The notes beneath the pieces were generated by a model. It did not search any database and had not been told where the DNA came from. It saw only the letters and a program-made list of their open reading frames with translations. The position numbers and the translations under genes were made by a program. 64,000 bases of DNA from assembly GCA_038373885.1 (NCBI GenBank), contig JAWZYV010011908.1:868001-932000 (forward strand). Direction: 5' to 3'. Of the stretch, positions 48,094-57,718 are shown in pieces. Position 1 is the stretch's first letter, and each line of letters begins with the position of its first letter. The DNA is from Cheiracanthium punctorium. Taxonomy: Eukaryota > Arthropoda > Arachnida > Araneae > Cheiracanthiidae.

Positions 48094-48857
48094 GGCTCTA
48101 TCCAGTATTCGAACATGCTAAAATAAATTCTGAAATATACACCGCTAGATACAATTTTTTATTTTAAACACTTCATTATAATTGGTAATCGGCCGTAAAA
48201 CAGTTCTTTAAATAAAAACAAAATTTACAATTGAAAATAAATAGTAGTAATGAAATCTACGATTTTCTGGACTAAAATGGCCGCTACTAAAGTAGATCTA
48301 TATTTAGCCGGATTTGCCTTTTTATTTCTTCTTTTCAATTATTACTTTGGTGAAAACAGGTGGCGCGGAAGATGTACGTTACGAGCACGATATGTACGCT
48401 ACGAGCACCCTTACGAGCACGGAACCCTTAGTTTTTCCCGCTTCCCTTTTTTCTCTCTGCTCATCCTCAATTTGCTCAGTCAGATTTTTGACGTACTCTT
48501 CTTTCTAATTCACGGACGTCGTAATTTTCGTTATAATGTCTTTAACCCTATCAGTCTGCTCGGCATCTACCCCCAATTCAAAAGCCAAAGTTACCAGATC
48601 AGTTTTACGCTTTTTGCAAGATAGGCCATTCTTCTTATCTCATATTATATCTATAAAAAATCCTCACTTTACAAAATTATTCTATACAATAAAGTATATA
48701 TGCATATAACACCATTGCTTATGAGTGCACCTGTGCGTAAGTCAACCTTTACCAAAATGCATCATAAAATACAACTCACTCCTTACTTTTCCTGGGATGG
48801 AACTCTCACATTGCACTGGAATTCTACGTGAATACGATAGCATATATCACTCAAATC

Positions 48858-49030
48858 TGCCAGGATGAAAACGTTGAACTGTCTCCACTTGTAGACACAA
48901 ACTTACAAATCACAAGTCCTGCCAGGATGAAAACCCCCTAACTGTCTCCACTTCTTGACACAAACTTACAAATCACAAGTCCTGCCAGGATGAAAACCCC
49001 CTAACTGTCTCCACTTCTTGACACAAACTC
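48858..49030 (-). repeat. three tandem 61-63-bp units in the gypsy-like leader
   Basis: ctgccaggatgaaaa starts at 48858, 48919 and 48982, each followed by aactgtctccactt and gacacaaactt. Copies two and three are nearly identical. Confidence 0.9.
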
Positions 49031-49110
49031 GGTGATTAATTTACGAACTTCCGTGAAAAAGCAATAATAATCAAGCAAAACTTAAATTCAACTTTCCCCG
49101 TGGATACATT

Positions 49111-49125
49111 CCGCTTCTGACACCA
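49111..49125 (-). promoter_or_regulatory. primer binding site of the gypsy-like element
   Basis: The minus strand reads tggtgtcagaagcgg directly after the 5' LTR, a form seen next to LTRs of many gypsy elements. Confidence 0.7.
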
Positions 49126-49959
49126 GTTATAAATAGCTGTAAAGTCTTCATTATACGGCCACCAGCTAACCAGTCATTCTGGATTAACATACTTTTATTT
49201 CACCTATTTACAATAATTACATAGATTTCACACTGCCACTTTATTAAACAAAACAGGTAAAAATTCCACACAAACTCCTTAACCGGGCGGCGTGTTTCAC
49301 TTAGCGATTAAAATAACCCATGCAAGGGCTGGTTCCTCTTCACGTGCTCGACGCACCGCCCACTCCTGGTGCCCAACTCACACTTTTCTAGAAAGTATTA
49401 GGTTGTAACGAAAGTTTCCCGCCACCGCAAACATCGTCAGCACGCAGTTCTCGTTGGCGTATTTGCTCATATTTTGTCGAACGATTTTTGGCATTTGAAA
49501 GAAAGAGGTTTACTTTATAACACTGTGTTGTGAAATCTGTAAAAAATATAGTTATCATTAAGTATAAGGTGTTTCAAATGGAACTATCACTCTAGAGGAT
49601 TAGAACCATCATTTACTTCCAGTTGTGTTGCAAAAAGTAAGCTACATAATATCAACGAATTATGAGTACAGCTTTAAGTACTATTGTTGTATCATGTGAC
49701 ACTGTGCAGGTTTGGTACCGAAAGTTCAAAAACAGTTATCTAAGGAGTTAGAAGTTAGTTTTTCAGGCAGATATGGCGGAAAACTTTCGTTACAACCTGA
49801 TATCTTCTCTTCAGCTCAGCCGGAGAATCGAATTCATTCGGATCAAAGTTCGCAAACAGTTTCTACTGAAGAACGCACCAAGTTCGTTTGTTATCTTGAA
49901 CACGACGGCCGAAGGAGTCCTCACAAAGCTGTCAACGTGGTGATAGGAGAAAGTTTTAC
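49126..49959 (-). repeat. gypsy-like 5' LTR (with a mariner derivative inside)
   Basis: Pairs with 42006-42639. About 430 bp after removing the insertion at 49398-49800. Confidence 0.85.
49398..49800. mobile_element. 403-bp mariner-derived MITE
   Basis: The ends ttaggttgtaacgaaagttt and aaactttcgttacaacctga are inverted repeats flanked by TA (49396-49397, 49801-49802). The other LTR has the empty site agaaagtatcttctc. An internal stretch reads VQVWYRKFKNS, the helix-turn-helix end of a mariner transposase, so this is an internally deleted mariner. Confidence 0.85.
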
Positions 49960-50230
49960 GAGGTACAAACGAATATTTTGCTGAAACAAACGAGGTACAT
50001 ACGAATGAAACAGTTTATTTTTGAAAATGTATTGCGTTTCACCTCCCCACACACACACACACACACAGGGAACGGTTAATATCAAAATACCAATGAGGTA
50101 CAAGCGAGGTATAAACGATCTAAAACATTTTCATCGAAATCATTTTTGTGTGTGTGGGGGGGGGGGCGAAATGCCCGTTCAGTTTTGTTCAGTTACAAAA
50201 ATGTGTGCCTTAACGAAATTTTCTCTGCAT
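49960..50230 (-). repeat. gtttgtacctc-type array, piece beside the gypsy-like element
   Basis: gaggtacaaacg, gaggtacatacg and gaggtacaagcgaggtataa are minus-strand forms of the units at 33925-35100. The left part of the same piece ends at 42005 (cttcccacacaagaacac...aatgaggt). Confidence 0.7.
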
Positions 50231-50707
50231 GAAACTCCGTGCAATCATAACGAATAATTTGTACATTTAACGGAACCATTGTTAACACTTTGCAAAAACA
50301 ACGTCCTAAGTAAAGTTATGCATTTTAGACTTTGTTTAAGAATTGCATCTAAATAAAAGAGATAATATCGCATCAGCTCTAAATGCAGGCATACAACCCA
50401 AGAAAGAATTAAAAAAAATTTAAAAATACATGAAATGGAGCTCCGCAACGTTATATTCATCTGCTTATTTTTGGAATAAATTATCATATTTAAAATGCCT
50501 AAAACATCCAGAATTTGTATTTTCTTGTGCATTTATGTGTAACATTAAAACTTGAAAAAAGAAGAAGCATTCTTTGTACTTATTTATTTAATTTTTGATT
50601 CTTTATCTTTTCACGCGTATAAAATGCATTTCGTAACCAAAAATATTTTATTTAAAGTTTACAAAAATATTACTAATTTGTATTACTTATTTGTATTACT
50701 TATTTGT

Positions 50708-51040
50708 ATAAAAAAACAAAAACAAAAAACAAGCTTTAGGGATAAATCGAACTAACTAAAAAGCGAAAAATAATTCTTAATATAGATATGAATTAATGAA
50801 CGAAAAATAGTATTATTGTGAAAAAAGCGTGGAGCGCTTTCTACTGTATTTTTGTACTTGCATTTTTGTACTAATCGTACCGATCGAATATTCTCAAGAA
50901 CTGATATATGGAGCACCCCACGCTTTTTTCACAATAATACTATTTTTCGTTAATTAATTTATTTCTATATTAAGAATTATTTTTCGCTTTTTAGTTAGTT
51001 CAATTTATCACTAAAGCGTGTTTTTTGGTTTTTTAAACTA
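50708..51040. repeat. foldback with about 130-bp arms
   Basis: Left arm ...gctttagggataaatcgaac...attattgtgaaaaaagcgtg; the right arm is its near-perfect complement, 50913-51040. The loop is about 60 bp. A partial third copy of the right arm follows to about 51115. Confidence 0.85.
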
Positions 51041-51216
51041 TAGATTTATTTTTCACTTTTTAGTTCGATTTTGAAATAAAAGCGTGTTTTTTAGTTTTTT
51101 TTTTTAAACTGTATGTATTTAAAATTTATTTTTAATTTTCGATATCTCTCATAAGACACTAAGGAACACTAAGTTGGAAAGTACAAACTGTGAGATAATT
51201 TATTTTCACTGTGCAC

Positions 51217-51370
51217 CAGTGGCGTAGCCAGGATTTTATTTCGGGGTGGACTGGGTATCAAATTTAAAGCTAAAGTTCAATTGTAAGCTAAATATCAAAT
51301 TTTAAGCTAAGTAAAGTGTCCCATTTCGGGGAGGAGCAGCCCCCTGAGCCCATCTCTTGCTACGCCCCTG
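51217..51370. mobile_element. 154-bp hAT-type MITE
   Basis: cagtggcgtagcca and ttgctacgcccctg are imperfect inverted ends, flanked by ctgtgcac and ctgtgtac (8 bp, one mismatch). Confidence 0.8.
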
Positions 51371-51544
51371 CTGTGTACCAAAGTATTAATCAACCTGCAG
51401 TTAAATGCTACCTTCCTCACTAAAAAGGAAGAACAGGTCTCTAATCAACAAATAAAAGCGTGTTAAAAAGAGGCCTTAACATGTTCTTGTACTCAACTCT
51501 TCCATAATGTGATGGATCATGATATTTTGTAAAAATAAAAATAT

Positions 51545-51616
51545 TGCCGTGCCCAGGATTCGAACCTGGGTTATTGCGGCCACAACGCAACGTACTAACC
51601 ACTATACGATCACGGT
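51545..51616 (-). tRNA. tRNA-His (GTG), possibly a pseudogene
   Basis: The minus strand gives a 72-nt cloverleaf. The D arm region is gtatagtggttagtac, the anticodon stem ttgcg/cgcaa closes ttgtggc with anticodon GTG, and the T arm is ccaggttcgaatcctgg. An a discriminator ends it and a run of five T follows within about 10 nt, a polymerase III stop. The acceptor stem has mismatches at its first (A-C) and last (A-G) pair where animal tRNA-His has G-C and A-T. The base before the 5' end is G. No SINE body follows, so a real gene or a recent pseudogene both fit. Confidence 0.75.
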
Positions 51617-51711
51617 CGCAGTAAAAAAAAGTTTTCTTAAGCTTGTAATCTTTGAAAGTGTTCTACTTTCAATCAGGATTAGAAATGAGGAACTATTTAA
51701 TCCTGGTGATC

Positions 51712-52070
51712 GTGATCAGGATAATGAGATAAACTTATAAAATTATTGTATTTTCACCGGTTCTTCATAAATGCACAAAGTTTAAATTAAATCTGACCGT
51801 TTAAAGTGTGCCAAATTTGAGTTCAAACGAGTCGGTTACAAACGCACAAACATACATATAGGTGAAGCTAATAAATAAAAAGCATGTTAAAATCAGGATA
51901 CTGGGATAAACTTATCAAATTATTGTATTGTCATCGATCCTTGATATATCTACAAAGTTTAAATTAAATCTGACCGTTTAAAGTGGGTCAAAATCGAGTT
52001 CAAAGGAGTCGGTTACAAACATACAAACATACATACAGGTGAAGCTAATAAAAGCGTGTTAAAAAAGTGA
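51712..52070 (+). repeat. two tandem about 175-bp units, LINE-tail-like
   Basis: The block ttaaattaaatctgaccgtt...gtcggttacaaac...ggtgaagctaataaa occurs twice in a row, ending in aagcgtgttaaa-type words. The same ending (aaataaaagcgtgttaaaa) is at 51449-51469. I suspect the 3' part of a LINE or a related dispersed repeat. Confidence 0.6.
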
Positions 52071-52479
52071 ATATTTAAGCGATTTTAAAGGCTTTTAACA
52101 ATTTCTGGACGTAAGCCGTGTATACGCGTTCACTGAAAATTTACCGCAAAGGACGGCGAAAGCGTGTAGTGTAAGGGCACAGCAGTAATTGGCACTTTAA
52201 GAGCAATAATTAGCATTAACTAGTGATTGCAAATTACTAAAACTATCAAGAAACATTTTTTTTCAAACCTTAGATGAACTTTGAAAATTCATGTAAGGTA
52301 TAGTTTATTGCAGAGTATTGGAAATTATATTTTTTCTATGTTTTATGGTCTCGACCTCAGTAATTGACACCAAGAAAATTTTGGCTCCAGGGATAGACAC
52401 TTCCTGCTCCAGTAATTAACACCTAAAAAATGAGTAGAAGAACGTGGAATTAAAAAAAAATTCATCAGAATTTGAGATT

Positions 52480-52800
52480 TCAGAAAGTTGTTTCAAACCG
52501 TAAATTTTTATTCAGGCATCACGTAACAATAACTAAGGCGAATGAATTTCAATTTGGTGACATAATAGGCGATCACTTTACTTAAACAATAACGTCAAAT
52601 TTAAAAAAAGAAAAAATATATATTTTTTCAGATTTCGAAAAATTTGTTTCAAACTGTGTAAATATTTGTTCGCACATCACGTAATAACAACTAAAGCGAA
52701 CGAAGTGAAATTTGGTGACATAATAGATAAACATGCAGCTTAAACCATAGCCATCCAATTTTTTGTTAATTTGGATTAGTTTTTAAGATTTTGAGAAAAT
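52480..52800 (-). repeat. 155-bp-type array, minus orientation
   Basis: Two or more units with catcacgtaa.aa.aactaa.gcgaa and aatttggtgacataatag, the complement of the unit at 28190-29570. More diverged sequence of the same style continues after the Tc1 insertion (54350-54700). Confidence 0.65.
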
Positions 52801-52839
52801 TTATTTAAAATGCATAAATATATGATTGTCTGTCATATA

Positions 52840-54344
52840 CACTCATGTCCATAAATTAAGGATAATGAACTTCAGGCAAAGAAAGAGAAAGAAGCAAAAC
52901 AAATTTGACTTATTTGTAAAGTCTATTTATTAAACAAAAAGTAAAGAGCAAAAAAGATGCTATATGTTTGACATAATTAATAAAAATTGCAAGTTTTACT
53001 CCCTTGACCAAATTTCAAAACAGAACCTATTTACAAAAAACAGTATAACATGGTTAGTAGGATGGTTAATACGGAGTATGTCTCCCGGACGATGCAATAC
53101 AGGCCTGACAACGCCTAGGCATGCTGAGTATCAAATGATCAATCTGATCTTGGGGAATATTACACCACTCATCAAGCAATGCACTCCGAAGTTCCGGTAG
53201 ACAGGTGGGAGGGGGTTGACGGGCTGCAATTCGTCGGCCAAGCATATCCCACACATGCTCTATTGGATTCAAGTCCGGTGAGTATGCTGGCCAATGCATA
53301 CGGGTGATATCCTCCGATTGAAGGCATTCGTCTACAATGTTTGCACGGTGAGGACGGGCGTTGTCATCCATAAACACAAATTCAGCACCCATGGCGCCCC
53401 GAAACAAACGTACATGTTGTTCCAGAATGACATCCCGATAGATGTGGCCTGTCATCGTTACACTCTGAACATGCAGGTCAGTTCTGGAACCAAGAATAAT
53501 TCCTCCCCAAACGAGCCATCCTGCACCACCGTAACGGTGTCTTTCAATGGTGTTCTCTTGGTGGTAACGGGTACCTGGCGCTCTCCAGATGAATGTCCGG
53601 CGAGAATCAGACTCCAAATTAAACCTGGACTCGTCGGAAAACATCACACAACACCACTGTTGCGGTGCCCACAATCCATGCTCTCTACTCCTGGTTAATC
53701 GCAGGCGACAGTGAGTTGCGGTAAGTGGAACACATCTGACAGGCCTACGAGCATATAGACCAATGTGCCCTAAGCGTCTGTACACGGTCTGCCTTGAAAC
53801 TGTCGTACCGGTAGCTGAAGAGAGCTGACGAGACAGGTCTGATGCTGTACTCCGTCTGTTTATTTTGGCAGTAACTGCCAAATAGCGGTCCTCATTCGGC
53901 GTTGTAACTGGGGGGCGACCTGTGCTGTAACGTCTACTCATATTACCACCATCTTGGAATCGTTGCCAAAGCCTGGAGATGACACTCTGGGCGATTCCAA
54001 GTTCCTCGGATACTTCCAGCTTGGTACGTCCACATTCCAGTCGTCCGATAATTCTGCCATGTAAAACGTCATCCAAATGCCTCTTTTGTGCCATAACTAT
54101 GCGGTTTTTGCACTGAAAGGCTTTCACAGCGCTTGTGAACAATTTTACTTCTTTGCCACCATTCCTTATATACCCCTCTCTTACACTCTCGTCATTGTGA
54201 CGTACCATCCACGAAATCTGGTGGTTTCCTGTAATTTGCATATTCTTCTTCAAGATGTGTGTGATCATTCCACAGGTGAAATTTTTATTTTAGAGATCAA
54301 TTTCTGTGTGATTCTGAATTATCCTTAATTTATGGACATGAGTG
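52840..54344 (-). mobile_element. complete Tc1 transposon, 1505 bp
   Basis: The terminal repeats cactcatgtccataaattaa (52840 on) and the exact complement ending at 54344 match over at least 26 bp. TA flanks lie at 52838-52839 and 54345-54346. One intact transposase frame fills most of the inside. It sits in the minus-orientation 155-bp-type array. Confidence 0.92.
53066..54094 (-). CDS. Tc1 transposase, intact
   Basis: 342 residues if the start is MAQKRHLDDVLHGRIIGRLE at 54094, the usual length and start for Tc1. The open frame extends 58 codons further upstream to 54268 without similarity, so I prefer the inner Met. Residues 1-110 form two helix-turn-helix domains with a GRPP hook near 59-62. 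Catalytic residues: D154 (FSDESRFNL), D244 (FMDDNARPH), E279 (DLNPIEH); the last two are 34 residues apart, the DD34E pattern. The protein would bind the terminal repeats and cut and paste the element at TA. No frameshift or stop is seen. It is the only complete transposase in the window. Whether it is expressed cannot be told from sequence. Confidence 0.93.
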   Translation of the reverse strand: MAQKRHLDDVLHGRIIGRLECGRTKLEVSEELGIAQSVISRLWQRFQDGGNMSRRYSTGRPPVTTPNEDRYLAVTAKINRRSTASDLSRQLSSATGTTVSRQTVYRRLGHIGLYARRPVRCVPLTATHCRLRLTRSREHGLWAPQQWCCVMFSDESRFNLESDSRRTFIWRAPGTRYHQENTIERHRYGGAGWLVWGGIILGSRTDLHVQSVTMTGHIYRDVILEQHVRLFRGAMGAEFVFMDDNARPHRANIVDECLQSEDITRMHWPAYSPDLNPIEHVWDMLGRRIAARQPPPTCLPELRSALLDEWCNIPQDQIDHLILSMPRRCQACIASSGRHTPY

Positions 54345-56602
54345 TATAAGCCTTCGAAGAGAATGAAATAAAGTTTAGCATAATCATAGGGGTCACTAAA
54401 ACTATAGGTGTCAAAGTATTTAAATTTTTTTTTAGATTTTGAAATGTTGCGAAAATAAAGAAAATTTTTGTTCCATTCCCGAAAAGCTGTAATGGGATGG
54501 AATGATATTCGAAATTATATTATGTGGCAAGTTAATGTGTGAACTATAGATGCCAAATTTGTTTCAAATATTTCGAGATTTTGTAAAAATCGAGTAAATG
54601 TTTGTTGTCTCTTATCCCTCAAAAACAGCTTTTAAACAGAGAATAAAATGAAATTCAGTAACATGTTGATCAGTAACGACTAAAACAATAAATGCCTTAT
54701 TTTATTTTATTTTATTTTTTGAATTCGAATAAATTTTAAAACTTTGCAAAATTGCATTTTAAAAAAATGGAATCACTGTAAGGCGTCCGCAGTTAATATA
54801 TTAGCTAGCTATTTAATTTTTAAAAATATCTTCAATTTTTTTATGTTTATTTGCCGTTTTAGATTTTTTGAAATTTTTGCAAGCCAAATGATTTCTGGAG
54901 TCATAAGATTGAAATATCTGTAGTGAATCAAACAAAATTTAGTTATAGGAGAGGAATGAACTCTTGACATAAAATAAGCTTTTCCACTAAAATAAAACGT
55001 TAAGTTTGATTATAAAATATTTTGTCTATTGAGAATTTCACTCAGCACTTACTTACTATCTAATCTGAAATCATTTAAAACATAAGTGTCAATTACTGGT
55101 GAAATCCATTTTTTCTTACCCAATAATTGACGCTCCATTTTAAATAAATATTTTTTTTATTTATTAAAACATATCTCTACAACTTTATGTACTATTATCT
55201 AATACAATTCAGTTTATATTGATTTCTAAAAGAAAGGCTCTTCAAATAGAAACAGGTTGATAATGAACTAATCTCAATTTCAGGATTAATCCAGCTATTG
55301 AGAATCAGACTTTTGTTTAGCACTCAATTTAAAATCTCAATTTCTGATACCTAGAGCCCTCAAGGGGTAAAAGGAAATCCCATAAAATTGAAGACAAATG
55401 TCTAAATGGGTACTAAATAGCTCCAGTTGAAAAAAGTTCTGAAATAAAAGCTTATTATAATAAATTATCGGGTAAAGTGTCAATTACTGGTGTACCTACC
55501 CTACATGACGAGATTTATTTTGCCGCAGAAGACGGCCAACGCGTATCAGCGCTTTTAAGTGGAACGTTTTGCCTTTTCAATAAAACGATCCTAAAACGAT
55601 TTCTAAAGGTTACTAATCCGGATACCACTAGCCTTCACAAATGTTTCTTTTTAATTTAATAGTACCGGTTTTCAAAGTCTATCCGTACTTTAATCACACA
55701 CAAAAGAACTTTTAAAATAATTTTAAAATTTTCCACTTTTTAACTGAAAATAAATCTTCCTTTCGAATTTAAATTATCATTACTTTTTTTAAATAAAACT
55801 TAAATTAGGGTAAATATTACACTACCCTAGTTTATCAAAGGGAATACATTTTTCAGGCAGAGTACTAATTTTTATACAAGCTCTTTCACTTCTAATGTTG
55901 AAAATACTCATGAGAATAAGCAGAATATAGCATGGAATGCTTTTCTTATGTCTTATCCTGTAGAAGAAAAATTAATATGGAATTGAATGTGATCTTGAAG
56001 ACTTTAATGTAGATTAGGTTTAGCGGTGAAAATCTCCCGTCCTAGAGGGTAATTCTCGCAGGTATTCGTCAGCCATCCGGAAAGGTTACGGGTTAATGAC
56101 AAAATTTAACACCTTGTAGGACTTTAAGAATTTTAGAACTTTTATGTATAGCACGGAGTATTTATTCCTATTACAAAATAATTTCTCTCATTTCAAATTA
56201 TGCACCTTATTGAGAAATTTCATTTCAGTATGTTGTACGCATTGAAATGCGTTAGTTTCATTTTCATTACGAACGTACAGAACGTAAATTCTAAGATAAG
56301 AATCAAAAGAACAGATTTCAATTCAAGAAGGATAAATTTAAATTCAACATAAAAATGGATTTTATGTGTGAAGAAAAATATTTATTTGATCGTATTGTAA
56401 AAAATATGATTCATCAATAAAAGCAATCACATCATTGATATTAAAAGTTCAAGATGCCTGAATTATAATGCTTTTAGATTCATATATACTATCCAAACGA
56501 TTACGCTTGCATTCCGATATTGCACTACATATTTGTTTGCTGTGAAAATCTTTATAAAATGAAGATGTTTGTTCTCTTTGTACCTTATGGTGAAAATATC
56601 GA
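54345..56602. other. unassigned AT-rich sequence
   Basis: gtgtcaattactgg occurs at 55087 and 55478, and in inverted form near 52352-52372. Otherwise there is no gene. The dispersed repeat copy at 55818-56062 is listed separately. Confidence 0.4.
55818..56062 (-). repeat. dispersed repeat, copy 2 (inverted copy of 6.3-6.5 kb)
   Basis: Reads as the diverged reverse complement of 6297-6548, from cctagtttatcaaagg to gtcctagagggtaattctcg. Confidence 0.6.
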
Positions 56603-56951
56603 CTAGATCTGAAATGCACTTGGTTGTAAATAGTGATGCCGTTCGGCCATTGTGTGTAAAATATTCTTTACACTTTTAGCTTGTATAATACATTCTTTAA
56701 AATAACTATGCTTACTTTCAAATCTAAGAGACCACTTACTCTCCATAATATGTTGTTTCAGGAGTTTTAACATAACATTACTAAAGCTTGATGTACAAAA
56801 AGGAACATTGCACTGAAAATCTGCAATGAGGTTAGTAATTTCTGTTCGATCCCATTCACCATGTTTACAATACATGTGCGTTTTACAGTCCAAAATGGTG
56901 TTAAATGATTTCTCACATTTACCTGTGCAAAAGGAAAACTGTGTACTATAA
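56603..56951 (-). pseudogene. C2H2 zinc-finger gene fragment
   Basis: The minus frame reads YSTQFSFCTGKCEKSFNTIL, DCKTHMYCKHGEWDRTEITN and FQCNVPFCTSSFSNVMLKLL to the stop at 56603. CTGKC...HMYCKH has C-x3-C-x12-H-x4-H spacing, a C2H2 finger; a second, weaker finger follows (C-x4-C). On the N-terminal side the frame enters a 180-bp hAT MITE at 56952, so the open frame's apparent start at 57052 is inside the MITE and not genuine. Beyond the MITE the coding signal is not clear. It could be part of a host gene exon or of a zinc-finger-bearing transposon protein; I cannot decide. Confidence 0.5.
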
Positions 56952-57131
56952 ACATAGGCGTAGCGTGACCGAAAATTTTGGGGGCACTTTACAGATTTGT
57001 CGGCGCACTTATTGAGTTTAATTGCAGAAAAAGAAAGTTTTTGAATTCCCAATTAGCTGTTGAAAATCAAAGGATTTTAGACAAAGTTAGGAGGTACGTG
57101 CCTCCCGTTTTTCCCCGGCGCTACGCCTATG
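56952..57131. mobile_element. 180-bp hAT-type MITE
   Basis: cataggcgtagcg and cgctacgcctatg are exact inverted ends; the flanks actataaa and agcataaa agree in 6 of 8 bases. Confidence 0.75.
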
Positions 57132-57718
57132 AGCATAAATGGGAATGCCTATCATTAGAAACATGTTCTCTGCTATTCGAGAGAATCGAAACACTTCTTA
57201 ACAGTTACACATTTTGATAATCATGAGAAGTTAAAGCAAATTCTATGTTACTTGCATGACTTCGCTTTCCTACATTACGATATGTTTCCTCTTATTGTTT
57301 TGTTCAGCTATACAAACTTGATATTCATCAAAATATAACAAATTTGATTGTGATCTGTCGTTAGAAGAGATGGCCAATGCTTCGATGAGTCGAATGACTA
57401 ATTCGAATCTTATCCCTGATTTGCTGTTTCAATACATTCACCATCAATGATTCGAATCAGAAGTTTGGGGAAGGTATAGAATTAATCTGGGAATGAAATT
57501 TTTAAAAACCATTTTTTTCCCTTCAGGATTTGAAAAGATTTTTAAGTGATTCCAGTCTGGGTCAAATGAGAGTTGGGAGTTGTCACTGAGCTACATAATA
57601 GCCACACCAGCCATCTACCATGTTCAGTGCCTTATCCATTCAGCCATGATGCGACCCTTTAAAAGCTTTACCGAACCGCACAATGCAAAATACTGCTTCT
57701 CTTTGCTATATATATATA
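57132..57718. other. unassigned, ends in a TA microsatellite
   Basis: cgatgagtcgaatgactaat near 57384 may be a worn MITE end. No gene seen. Confidence 0.35.

Larger units (their letters stand above)
44849..48424. mobile_element. 3.6-kb inverted-repeat element with gtgctcgtagcgtac ends
   Basis: The left arm 44849-45035 and right arm 48245-48424 are reverse complements. The outer parts repeat gtgctcgtagcgtac-like words; the inner parts share taaaatggccgctactaaag. The flanks are ccctcagt (44841-44848) and cccttagt (48425-48432), an 8-bp duplication with one change, and the gag frame continues across them. No transposase is left inside; the body is made of later insertions. The 8-bp target would suit hAT, but this is not proven. 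Confidence 0.8.
42006..49959 (-). mobile_element. gypsy-like LTR element, internally deleted and heavily invaded
   Basis: It is flanked by gaggt at 42001-42005 and 49960-49964. The surrounding array has the unit form aatgaggtacaaacg, so aatgaggt joined to acaaacg is the intact empty site. Two LTRs of about 420 bp (after removing later insertions), a polypurine tract and a primer site define it. Coding remains are gag, protease and RNase H; most of RT and all of integrase are absent. Later insertions: a SINE in the 3' LTR, a mariner derivative in the 5' LTR and a 3.6-kb element in gag. Confidence 0.85.

Noticed and set aside
48858..49030. Possible CRISPR-like array (three units)
   Set aside because: The units are simple tandem copies without distinct spacers, lie in a retroelement leader, and the genome is eukaryotic.
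53294..53698. 134-codon plus frame
   Set aside because: Antisense shadow of the intact Tc1 transposase.
52170..55500. A 3.3-kb element bounded by cagtaattgacact-like inverted words
   Set aside because: The word occurs several times in both orientations and I could not fix outer ends or a target duplication, so I do not call it an element.
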